Below, in pieces: positions 33,290 to 44,100 of a DNA stretch of 64,000 bases; positions within the stretch are counted from its first letter, which is position 1, and each line of letters opens with the position of its first letter. A program made the translations under genes and the position numbers. The notes under the pieces are model-generated. The model saw nothing but the letters and a program-made list of their open reading frames with translations. It ran no database searches and was not told where the DNA came from. Origin of the DNA: Opeltia flavorubescens (taxonomy: Eukaryota; Ascomycota; Lecanoromycetes; Teloschistales; Teloschistaceae); contig KE546966.1 in assembly GCA_000442125.1 (NCBI GenBank), positions 768,969-832,968 on the forward strand, given 5' to 3'.

Positions 33290-34810
33290 ATGCCAATGTT
33301 GCAGTATCCTCAGGGATATAAATCCGAGTCGGTTCATGACGACGAGCGGGACTCACATGCATCACTGCCTCTATTCTCATCTTGTGGCAAGGCATTTGAG
33401 CCCGAATGTCATTGGCTGGATGGTCTCTGTCCTGCCCATCCATTTTTTGAAGATGCAATCCGGATTGAAACGATCGTACACACTCTCAAGGAAGAACTTT
33501 TCGATGCTATACTCGCAGGCTGCAAGATCCTGCTTGATCGAGATCCTCGCCACTCCTCATTGCCCCCTTGCTCTTGTGGTGTTGCACCCGAATTAGGCGA
33601 AAAGGATATTTCGATGCCCCAACCTTTGAAACAGAGGTCATTTGGAGTAGGTGAAGGAACGCTTCGCGAAAGTCTTGAGCAAAATTCGTCTCTATGGAAG
33701 GCCGTAATTTCGGTCCAGAAATATGGCGTGATATATTTACTAAACAGGGCCGAAGCCAGAAAACTCTATCCCCTTTATCTTGCGGAAAGGACCCTAGCTG
33801 CCCAAATCGATTGCTTTCTGCAAGAAAATTGCAACTTTCACAGAGTGATCAATTACGCCGTCCACCGTTTCATCAATAAGGAAACGCATGAGCTCATCTA
33901 TCCACCAAAGCTTGTGCCACCAAATGCAATTTCTTCCATTGGGTTTAGGTGTTTCGCCGTCCGCGAGAAAGACTTCACCATGACGAGCAGCGAAGCTCTG
34001 CTGAACGAGACTTCTGTGCTGTGGGACTTGCATGATTTCGCACATCAAGCAACGGCTAGCCTGTCACCAGCGTTATACGGATCGAAATACTTCTCACACT
34101 TGCAATTCCTTCATCCCCGCGCAACGGCTCTGATTCGGTCTCCGGGGTTCCGTACCGCAGAAAAAGGACCCAAGGTCTCGGACGGGCTGGTGTTCAGCGA
34201 ACTGTTGACTGGGTTATACACGGCTGAGGTCGATAATGCGCTGGGTGATTCAGAAAAGCACACATATGCATCGTTAGAATGCACGCTTGCAACAGCTGTT
34301 GCCGACTATCTTCTGGGAAAGCGGACTTTACTACATCCATCGACCGGCAAAATGCTTCAACTCGATTCCAGAATCAGTGTGCCACAACTGGCAGTGCTGG
34401 TGCAAAACAAGGCCTACGAGCTTACCGCATCGGAGATGGAGCAACGCGTATTCACCCGCGGAGGTCCAACGGGGGATGAAAGAGACATGCTCGACAAAAT
34501 GGACACGGGTCAGCGGCTAGAAGCCCTCGCCGAAAGTCAGAGTTGGATGTATTTCGAGGTCCGCAACACTATCAAACACCGCGCGCACAAGGCTGCTTAC
34601 CGGCGAGTCGCCGAAGCGTATCGAGAGCAACCCAGTTGGCATTCGCCTGATGATGCAAAGCTGCTCAGCGCAATATTCTCTGCTCTTGATTATGAGAACG
34701 TGAACGGTCTTGGGCCGCCGAATCTATGGGCTTTGGTTGCTGAGCTTCGTTGCTTTGAGCCACTGGAAGGAAATTCATCGAGTGCAGCTGGTACAGTTTT
34801 CATATCATGA
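33290..34810 (+). CDS. Intronless protein of unknown family with HDxxH motif
   Basis: A single exon of 506 aa. I do not recognise the family. It has no signal peptide or membrane helix. Visible features are a Cys-rich patch (PPCSCG), a mid-protein motif LWDLHDFAHQ with H248, D249 and H252, and an acidic helix VFSELLTGLYTAEVDNAL with E304 and E313. The C-terminal part is predicted helical from its composition (ETASEMEQ-like and EVRNTIKHRAHKAAY segments). Two His spaced by four residues plus a downstream Glu are compatible with a metal-binding oxygenase or hydrolase site, but this is inference. Long intact reading frame and normal codon use support a real gene. Lack of introns contrasts with most neighbours and may point to acquisition from bacteria, or simply to chance. 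Confidence 0.8.
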   Translation: MPMLQYPQGYKSESVHDDERDSHASLPLFSSCGKAFEPECHWLDGLCPAHPFFEDAIRIETIVHTLKEELFDAILAGCKILLDRDPRHSSLPPCSCGVAPELGEKDISMPQPLKQRSFGVGEGTLRESLEQNSSLWKAVISVQKYGVIYLLNRAEARKLYPLYLAERTLAAQIDCFLQENCNFHRVINYAVHRFINKETHELIYPPKLVPPNAISSIGFRCFAVREKDFTMTSSEALLNETSVLWDLHDFAHQATASLSPALYGSKYFSHLQFLHPRATALIRSPGFRTAEKGPKVSDGLVFSELLTGLYTAEVDNALGDSEKHTYASLECTLATAVADYLLGKRTLLHPSTGKMLQLDSRISVPQLAVLVQNKAYELTASEMEQRVFTRGGPTGDERDMLDKMDTGQRLEALAESQSWMYFEVRNTIKHRAHKAAYRRVAEAYREQPSWHSPDDAKLLSAIFSALDYENVNGLGPPNLWALVAELRCFEPLEGNSSSAAGTVFIS

Positions 34811-35026
34811 GAAAATATGGCGTCTGGTTTGATATGTGCCCATAATCTGCGTCATGGACTTTGCTGGGACAACCGTGATTGGGAAGGAACGTTCATACCG
34901 ATCAATTGCTGAATTCCCTCATCCGTGCATGGTCGATGATGCCCGATCCTGTGCTCAGCGACTCTGCGCCTTCTCTGCGGTGGCACCAATACAATTGATC
35001 TGTGACGATTTGTAATACTCTGACTA

Positions 35027-35752
35027 CTATAGTAGAGCTTTCACCTCGTCCAGATTTTTCACAATGAAGTCCGGTTTGAGCGTTCTGCACTTTTCCTGAT
35101 CACCATATCCATAGCTACACCACACGCTCCTCGCCCCGATGTTTTGCGCATACATAATATCAGCCGCCGTGTCGCCCACAACAAGAACATCCGTTGCTCG
35201 TAAATCTATAATTCCACTCCGTGTTGCCGTCTGCTGCTCGAAAGCCGGCTTTATTGTCATCGTCCAGCTCCCTGGATCCGGCTTGCGCGGAGAATTGGCT
35301 GGCTCGCCGTCCCCAACGACCAATTCAACGAGCGAGGACAGGTTGTTGACGGCGAGGACATGCCGTACTGCGGCGATGCCTTTGTTCGAGAGGATGGCGC
35401 AGGGGACCGACTGTGCCTGCAGGTCGCTAAGCAGTTCATAGACATGCGGGAAAGGCTTGATGAGAGGGTTGCCGTGAGTTTTGTATAACGAGCGGTATTC
35501 GACGAGTAATTTATCCAACAGGACGGCGTCCAAGGCTGGGATACTGGGCGAGGAAGGATACAGCTGTTTCATAGTCTGGGGAAGTGAAAGACCAGCGGAG
35601 ATGGATGCTGCAATGGCAGCCTCGGATGGAGGGGAGACATCGGGTGGCAGGAACTGAGAAAATGTGATGGCAAGGGTGTGGGCAATTGACTCATGGGTGT
35701 CGAAAAGGGTGCCGTCGAAATCGAAGATGACGACCTTCGTAGAAGAAGGCAT
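35027..35752 (-). CDS. HAD-superfamily phosphatase, phosphoglycolate phosphatase-like
   Basis: A single exon of 241 aa from ATG 35752 (MPSSTKVVIFDFDGTLFDTH). The four HAD motifs are in order: motif I DFDGTLFDT with the nucleophile Asp and the acid/base Asp, motif II ILSNKG, motif III Lys in RKPDPGS, and motif IV VLVVGDTAADIMYAQNIGA. The C1-type helical cap (VSPPSEAAIAASISAGLSLP onwards) is typical of phosphoglycolate or nucleotide phosphatases. It should hydrolyse a small phosphorylated metabolite in the cytosol. It is divergent from the UPRT-like gene, so a role in nucleotide phosphate removal is possible but not shown. Confidence 0.9.
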   Translation of the reverse strand: MPSSTKVVIFDFDGTLFDTHESIAHTLAITFSQFLPPDVSPPSEAAIAASISAGLSLPQTMKQLYPSSPSIPALDAVLLDKLLVEYRSLYKTHGNPLIKPFPHVYELLSDLQAQSVPCAILSNKGIAAVRHVLAVNNLSSLVELVVGDGEPANSPRKPDPGSWTMTIKPAFEQQTATRSGIIDLRATDVLVVGDTAADIMYAQNIGARSVWCSYGYGDQEKCRTLKPDFIVKNLDEVKALL

Positions 35753-36261
35753 GAATACGAAGAGAACGGGATCACTTCCCGAGTGTCTAACTTGTAGATC
35801 TATTAAAAGGTGATACTTTATGAAACTGACAGGAAAATGGGCAACGTCTTCGAAAGACAAAACTGCTGTTCGACGTTATGTTCACTATGGTTGGTGGTTC
35901 AGTACGCCATCATGCAGTCGAGGTAGTACACGGCAATGCATATGCATCGGTGAGCACACACCGTGACATCCAGATCCTTTTCACCTCTTCAGCCAATCTG
36001 ATCCGCCTCCAGGTGCATTATGACGGTGAAGTTGGCTTTTGCTGATCGGTACAGCGGTAAGCACGCATCAGCTCGCCCTCAAACTGGGGCTTCACGGATG
36101 CATAGGAAGTAATTGATCGAGATTCCCAGTACCCCGCGCAATCAGAAATGGTGCTCCGAGGCTGCAGGAGTACCTTTATCTTTNCCCTTGTTTTACAATG
36201 TCTTGCGATTCTGTAAATTCAACATGTTTCCTGTACATTCCACGTTTCGTTCGCCATATCA
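35753..36261. promoter_or_regulatory. Divergent intergenic region, HAD phosphatase (-) / UPRT-like (+)
   Basis: A 509 bp gap between divergent start codons, with one ambiguous base at 36184. No named element is identified. Confidence 0.5.
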
Positions 36262-36909
36262 ATGAAGGCGCCGGTATTCATCCTCTCGAGCAGAGACTCC
36301 TCCATTCTCAACTTGTTCGCAACTCTCTTATCCACCAATGTCACTGCTCCTGTGGCCATACAAGTCGTGACTGAGATCTCTAAAAAAGTCATCCAAGCTT
36401 TTCTTAGTTCACAAAGTATTCCTGCTTCACCCCAAGTAACGCTGATTCCTGTCCTGCGAGCTGGACTCCCCATGTATGTTGCAGCAAGTCCGGCCTTCCC
36501 TGAGAGCGACACTGTCTTGGTCCAATGCTCCAAAGACAAATCCGCGCATGGTCCCGGTAGCGTGCGTATAGAATGGATGGGCACCAATCCCACAGAAGCT
36601 GCACGGCTCAGTGCAGCCTCTACTGAACGGCGCCTGATTATCCTCGATACAGTTCTAGCAACAGGTGCCACTGTCCTTAGGCTCTGCGATGAGTTATCGG
36701 ACGTGACCGGATCAAAGAGACAAGTGGTAGTTCTGTGCTGTTACGCTTCTCCTCAGGCTCTAGCCGCTGTGGCAGACCATCATGCCGTGCATTCCATCTT
36801 TGTGGCACACGAGGCAGACACTGTTGATGAGCATGGCTATCTCGTCCCGTATACGAATGGGGATGTAGGCGACAAATTATTTGGCAAGAAGACGACCCAG
36901 GTAGTTTAA
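36262..36909 (+). CDS. Uracil phosphoribosyltransferase-like protein
   Basis: A single exon of 215 aa. UPRT makes UMP from uracil and PRPP in pyrimidine salvage. The PRPP loop appears as LIILDTVLATGATVLRLCDE, where typical UPRTs have DPMLATGGS. The flexible region IPVLRAGLPMYVAA matches PVLRAGESM, and the C-terminal uracil-binding block is VPYTNGDVGDKLFGKKT, compared with GLGDFGDRYFGT. The protein is shorter at its N-terminus than fungal Fur1 and begins directly with the Ser/Arg-rich first helix of the fold. These changes suggest a divergent paralogue, so whether uracil is the true substrate is open. ATG 36262 is followed by a good frame with no introns. Confidence 0.82.
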   Translation: MKAPVFILSSRDSSILNLFATLLSTNVTAPVAIQVVTEISKKVIQAFLSSQSIPASPQVTLIPVLRAGLPMYVAASPAFPESDTVLVQCSKDKSAHGPGSVRIEWMGTNPTEAARLSAASTERRLIILDTVLATGATVLRLCDELSDVTGSKRQVVVLCCYASPQALAAVADHHAVHSIFVAHEADTVDEHGYLVPYTNGDVGDKLFGKKTTQVV

Positions 36910-38102
36910 GCAAGATTCAGTGATGCAATTGGTTCAGGACTAAACTGGTCAAGTTCTCTCCAAACATCGAAGGCTATTCAGAATATCCTGTATTTCAAGC
37001 TGAAGAGATCAGTACTGAGATGGATGGGGTTGTTAAAGGGCCTTCTGCAGTGGCGGGCAGGTCTCCTCGTGTGGATATTGAGGTTTTAGCTGCCCTAGAC
37101 GGCGAATGGCGCCTTTATCTGACTGGCGGCTCGTCAACGTTCCTCAATTTTAGCTGCGGACTTGGAGGCAAAGGCTGCATTGACAAATCAGTGCTGCCGA
37201 GGGTTGCGCCTTCTTGTGCGATTAGTATCTTGAGAGGGCAAGTATGCATCAATAATACCGGAGGAATCAATCCTATCTTCTTCTACGAGGACTTATGTAT
37301 TCAATGAGAACCTCAGATGATCATGTTCAGAGTCTTCTAGCTGCATGGTACAAGGAGGTAGATAGAATAGCAAAATAAACTTATCTTTCATTACTAAGAC
37401 TTGTATGGGAAGACTTAAGAGATTAATACTCTGAGACCCAGGCTTCGACCGAAGCACTGAGATTCAAGCTCTTGATAGGAATGCTATGCGTAGCACAAGG
37501 GCGGGCGCCTCGGTTTATCGAGATGACGAGCCTCTGCAAATGAACCTGCTTCGTTATCATACAAATCACGTGATTGCCTAAGCTGGTAGTTTGACGGGAG
37601 CCACCAGGAGCGGGTTGCGGTTGCCGACTGGTCGAATCCGGCCCTGGCTCGTATAGCTTTGCTTCAAGAACTCGGAGCAGCCCATTTAGTTCGTGAAATT
37701 GCAGCGTGACAGCGACAGCAACCACTCATCTGGCGAAACTACGAGACTACTGGAGCGGTGACCTCGATGTAAGAGGACGTAGCATTGATCGAATCCTGCA
37801 AGATTACCCGGCTAGCGTGGCTGATAAGTACGAGTACGGTATCAAAGAATCCGGTCATCATACCCTCAGCATTCCTACCAATAGCCATCTCTACAGCAGA
37901 AACTCCTACAATTGCGAGACAGTGATTTCTTTCTACGTTCGAGAGTTCCAGCATGTTAGTCTTCGAGCCGGCAATGCTTCGACGTACGCTACCAAGCTCT
38001 TCTGTGCATCAACTTCTACGCTGAGCTGCACCTCGAGCCCTCGCCCGCTCCTTGGGCGTCGGCGTCGCGGATGGGCTGCTTGCTCGATAAACCCAGCCGC
38101 TG
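36910..38102. other. Intergenic upstream of the FMP27-type gene
   Basis: About 1.2 kb with no supported gene. A plus-strand frame (37020-37307) and a GTG-led frame (37706-38125, overlapping the next gene's start) show no family likeness. The region should hold the UPRT-like 3' UTR and the promoter and leader of the large gene. Confidence 0.5.
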
Positions 38103-41100
38103 ATGAGCGAGATGGGGTTTTTTAGTCCCTCATTCGTGCTTGGCCTGTTTGCCATTCTTTACTTGGCCTCCTTCGTCTTCTTTGCCATCCTGCGCATCGC
38201 GACAGGTATATCAATCCAACGCATCGGATACTGCTCCTTACGCCATGTCTCCTTCACGTTACGCGACGGGATACGACTGGAGGTTCGAGGTCTAGGTTTT
38301 TCGCCTCACCGGCCCACCTTTGCACAACCTACCTGGGTCAGTCTGCGTTTGACCGAGCTAAAGATTATCATCGACCCAAACAATCTAAGGTCGACAAAAG
38401 TCGTCGCGAGTAAGAGCCGGGGGATAGCGAATGGGAACATCCATGACAAGAGTTCGGACCCAAAATCACCAAGGCCAGCCCTCCGGCTGGCTGGCAAGGA
38501 TTCCTCGCGAAGTCGGACGTGGAAGAGGCTTACACAGCTCAAAGAACAGCTCAAGAAACTGCACGAAAAGGTACATTGGCTATGCTTGGTTGATGTCGTG
38601 GCGCAAGACTCGAGCTGCGTCATCTTGGACGTATGCAAGTTCGAGATTGGGTCCTTCCAATTGGCTGTTGACATGAGGCGGAAAACCGTTGACAGAGGTC
38701 GTCTTTTCCAGCACAAGCGTTTCGCACAGGCAGATCAGAAACCAGCGGAGTGGATGTTGACCGTCAAGAGTGTTCTCTTCACACCGGAGGGAAAAGACTC
38801 GCTCGAAATCCTCGACATCTGCACCGTCAACGTCCATGGCCTTCTCTACAAGGAGCTGGCAGGCCTTCGTGATGCCTCAATATCGATCAAATCAGGCAGA
38901 ATCCACATACCCTACGATGACCTATTGGGCTGCCAGCAGCGGGTCGAACAGTTTCGTCAAGCACAATTAGCAGTCGATCCCCAATCGCCTCAAGCGGAGA
39001 TCTCTTTCACCGATGTTATTGAAGAATTAGATCAGCCTGGGAGCAGAGAAGCCAATATTGTGCAAACGGTATCCGACTCAAAGGAGTTCATCAGTTCTAT
39101 CCTGCGCGGTATTCAAGAGATACAGCTGGCAATCAGCTTCGTTGGAATGTCTAAAAGGATCGAAGTGCCATCCAGAAATTCGCCCGTGTATTTGAGTTTC
39201 GCCATGAACGAAATTGGCGTTGATATGCACCGGCTGGATCCAAAAAGCCCCGCGCACCGCATGTATTTCTCGTCCAGAGACGTCGCACATCAAGCACTCT
39301 TGGCCGCAATCTCAATCGCGGTCAGCTTGGATGATGGTAACGGGAAGCCTGAAAGAGTACTCTACCTACCTATGGCCACAACCACTATCAAGACTACTCT
39401 ACCCTCAAAAACCGTGGCTTTCTCGGAAGACAAGAATGCCGCAGAGAGAAACACAAATATGCTCTTCGCCAATCTTGTGCTTACCTCTCCCGCAGTTGAT
39501 GTTGATCCGAAACATTTGTCTCTCATCTTCTCACTGATCCAGACTCACCGAGGACCATATTCTGCAGTACCTCGAGGAACCCAAGACCATCGACACCGTA
39601 TCATCTCGAGGCTACTTCCGAAAGCCAGCATTAAGTTCTCCGTGCATGAACCTGTCATCAGAGTGGCTCTTCCGCCCGCCAAACCGGGCTCTGAGGCGGA
39701 CGACTTTGATCTTCTCATCTGCTGTGTCTCCTCAATAGCACTGGAATCTGATTCTTCCCACTCATCTGCTGGCGACTTACATTATTTGCTTGGCTCTAAC
39801 CTTCGGGTCGCTTCGCAGCAACTATATTATCAGACGGCAGCCGGTGATAGGTACAACTTGTCGGTTGCGGACGCTCTCGAATTAAAAGTCCAGGTGACTG
39901 CCACCCCTGACGTTGCTGTGACAGCCAGCGGCAACCTGCAGACGTTATCCCTTCACATGGTACGGCCGGAGATCAGCGACGGGGTGCGTCAGATTATTCA
40001 GCAGATTCATCAAAACTCCGACCTCGTATATGCCAGACCCTATCATGATTCGAAGAAGACGAGTTTTCTCCGAGGGCTACCTCCTTGGCTCATCCATCTT
40101 CAGCTTCAAGGCTCTAATTTTGGCATCGAGGTTGCGGGAATTGATGCCGAGATCTCGAAAGATATCCGAGGCATTGCATTACAGCTTGAATCTTGGACCG
40201 CTGAATACAAGGCACAGAAAGACACGCCTACCGAAAGACCACCTTCGAGACGGCACAGATTAAGCAAGTCCGGTGCCGGCGGCGAGCCATCAATAAAAGT
40301 CACTCCGCCACCAAATTCTGCTATCCCCAAATCTACCTCTACAGATGGGAGGCGACTCGCTGTTCATGTTCGCGGCTTCGAAGGGTTCATCGTAGAAGCT
40401 CTCGATACATTGGAGCCTGAGCCCTTCGTTCGTCTCCCGCGATTCGAGGTTGCATTTTCAACGTCAAACGATGGCCGTGGACCCCTTTTCCACATCAACA
40501 CTCACGTTAAGTCCTTGTACCTGCAATATTCGTTGTATCGTTATTACGCTCTTGGCGTTGCCGCCAAGGTTTTACAACGAGCATTTGATCTTGGCGTTTC
40601 TGGCACATCAGGCAAATCTCATCCCCCAGTCCCATACCACATGACAGATCTCCAAGATTACGATAGCCATGAAACCCCAGAGTTGTTGACGGTCGACCTG
40701 AAAGCAGGCTTTCTTCAGATGAAGTTGAAAATGCCCTCCGATCCATCTTTGATGCTGCATGCATATGCCATCGAAGCCGGGCGCCACAGATGGTCGGCGC
40801 CATTCCTAAAGTCACGTCTCTTACGTCTTTACGTAGAAGCCAAGAAAATACCATCTGCTTGGGCCCGAATCGTGAGCTTGAAGGGTATTCGCGTTGACCT
40901 TCGAGAATCTCGAAGAAAGCATGCAGGAGCTGTCGTAGACGAACGGTCTCTTGATATTGGCACAGAGTTTATTAGAGCTGCCGTGCCACATCAACTGGTA
41001 CTCCATAAAATCTTTGATAATCTGGCCAACATTACCAAAGCTACTCAGCAACTACACCATCGATTCAGCACTGGTACAAATGAATTTGTTCTACGGAAAA

Positions 41101-44100
41101 GGCCGGAGCAACCAAAACGGGTTCCCAAGGTTTCGATTCGAAGTAAAGCTCTGCTCTTCGAACTGGAGGACGGGCCTTTCGAATGGAAGCTTGGCTCAAT
41201 ATACCGATCGGGTTTGATAGAGCAGAAGCAGAGACTTGCGCGCGAAGAGGCTTTCATGGCCAAGTCAAAGAACATGGACCAAGTACGCCAGCGTCAAAAC
41301 TCGAGATATCGAACCCAGTCCGCACATGCATTACACCGGGGCAAAAGCAACCAATCTCAGCATGAACAAGCGAGGGCGCGTAGTGGAAGTCCCGGATCTC
41401 GATCCAGACTGCATTCTCAATCCGACTCAACCACGAGGGGCCGCAAAATGCGGTACGATCCTGGTGGCAGATGTGAATTGACGGGTGCTGCCAACATTGC
41501 CACTGACAAGGCTTGGGAAAGGCTTCAATACTACAATGCACAAAGTTGGAAGAAGCGTATTGACGCGGCTTATCGAATTCAAAACTCTGGAATGCGCGAG
41601 ATCAGAAACATATTCTGGGGTTCTGATGAGCACATTAACAATGAGGACGGTGACGAACGAGTACTCGCTGTACCAGAGCGTCCGGGTCTGCTCTCAGCCT
41701 TGATAAGTGATCTCTACGTCGTTATAGACAAGCCTTCATTTCCAATCAAGGACTACTCCCACTTCCTGAATCGAGTTGGCAAGGGCATGCCGCATGACAT
41801 GGAATATACTCTACTTATTCCCATGAGTGTACAGATCGATATGGGAGAAGCACGCTTTACTCTACGAGACTATCCCCTGCCGCTACTACATGTGCCTGCT
41901 ATTCGACCCGGTCAATCGCCACGTCTGCCAAGCTGGTCGCTCAAAACAGATTTCGTGATTGCTGAGGAGTATCGGGGCGACGCATCGACCAAACAGGTTT
42001 CTGTGGAGATTGTGCCGCCGAGCCAGTGCTCCGAGCCAGAGTACAAGAAGGGATTCAGTATCGATATCCGTCGAACAGTGTCACCGGTCAAAACCTACTC
42101 TGACGTCCAAATCGCCATCAATACTGGTGCACCGACGAGTATCACTTGGGGAACATCTTATCAGCCAGCCATACAAGACATGATGATGGTCATAGAAGGA
42201 TTCACCAAGCCGCCAGTTGATCCTTCGGAAAAAGTAGGCTTCTGGGACAAGATTCGATTGAGTGTGCATTCGAGAATCACTGTGGCTTGGAAAGGCGATG
42301 GAGATGTTCACTTAAAGCTGAAAGGTAAGTCTTCAGCACGACTTGGAACACAAGGTTCTCATTCTTGAAACTAGGATCCCGCGACCCTTACATGGTGACT
42401 GGCCATGGAGCCGGTTTCGTCATGTGCTGGCGTAACGGTGTCCGCTTGGATATCCATCGTGATGATGACCCCAAAAGATTCATGACCGTCACAAGTGGTG
42501 AATATGTACTAGCAATTCCTGACTATAGTCATCAAGCTCGAGAGAGTGTTTCCCAATCCTCGGCAGATGGAGAAAGCGTCTCCAGCCGGGGCAGCTACAG
42601 AAGTGGAGCTATGTTCAAGAAAGTCATCATGAAACTTTCCGGCAACGTACAATGGCTAGCGGGTCTCGTCTTCGAACGAGATTTGGCCGAAGGCGGTCGA
42701 TCCTTCGACTTTATTCCTCACTACAATGTCAGACTCACAACCCCCGATCGTGTAAAGACCTCGCAGAAGCAGGTATGGTTTTGGTGGGCCTTGGTCTCTT
42801 TACGATTGCTAATTGAGATGACAGTACGACGCATTCCGTGGCTTCCGTAGCAATCATATTCACATGTCAATCGCAGTCGCCGCGCCACTTGACAGGGATT
42901 GGGCCCTGACCAACATCAAGCCGTCTATGAGCTACAATACTGTGCATTTAAGTCCCCGCTTCTTCACCCATTTCCTGAACTGGTGGTCCATGTTCTCAGG
43001 AGCCATGTCACTCCCTGTACGGCAAGGGAAACTCTTCCCGGGCGTTGAGAAAACAAGTAAGAAATTCGGTCGACACCTAGCCACCTTCAAATACAGTCTA
43101 CTCTTGTCTCCGCTTTTCCTTGCTCACGTCTACAAACACAAAGATGTCGAGGATTACTCCGAAGACCTCGTCTCAGCTACCGGTTTGAAACTTAGAATTG
43201 ATAGCTTTATGCTCGATTTACATCAACGGCGGGAAGAATTTGCTGCGCAGGGACAAGGCCGAAGCAAGCAGATGAAAACCAGTGGCATGCGTATCAACCA
43301 AGTCCAGCTCGACTTCATTTCCGCGGACCTTCGAGCAGTATCTGCTAGTATAGCCGGTACCACCGTTGATGATGTCCGGAAGGCGAACGACGAAGATCTG
43401 GCGGCTTATCAGGAGCCAGTGGGATCTGCTGACATATCGCGATTTGTCATACCTGACAACGATTTCAGCTGGATTGACATGGATGACTTCGTGGAATTAG
43501 ACTGGATCTTGCCCGCGGAGACCAATCCCGAGACAAAAATCATGCCCCTTGCCTATTCGCCGCGGTTTACATATTTTCGACAAACAGATCGTCCGGATTC
43601 TATATCTGGAGATCCTACGAGGTCGAGCTCATTTGGCAATGAGGCAACCCATTTTTGCGTCATGTCACAGGACAATGATCCTCGGCGGGTACAATGTGAA
43701 TTGATCAAGGAACGCATAGCGAAGATTGATGAGCAGTTAGAGACACATCAGAGAACACTGGGCGAGCAAGAGCTCCGTGTCGTCCGTGATGGCTTTAGAG
43801 ATGGCAGTTTGAAGGAGCGATTCCAGACGTTGCAATATCAAGGGCGAGCGCTGGAGAGCAAGAGGCAGTCCCTCCAAACGATGCTCACCAGATTGCTCAA
43901 ACGCATTGAACAGAAAAGGCCTTGGACCGCTCCCAATGGAGATACTGCGACAGAAGATATGATGACTAGTAGTCTAGCGGACGATCCTAAGGAGGATCCT
44001 AAGGATCCTAGCGAAAGAGACGCTGGAGCACAACGTCTTGCTAGAAATGTGGACGACTTCAATAATCGATTCATTGTACACAATATGCAGCTGAAGTGGA

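Noticed and set aside
24928-36184. Single N bases at 24928, 33181 and 36184
   Set aside because: Isolated ambiguous calls in noncoding sequence; they do not mark gaps or affect any gene model.
37706-38125. Plus-strand open frame overlapping the start of the FMP27-type gene
   Set aside because: Begins with GTG only, no domain, and runs out of frame into the real gene; taken as leader sequence.
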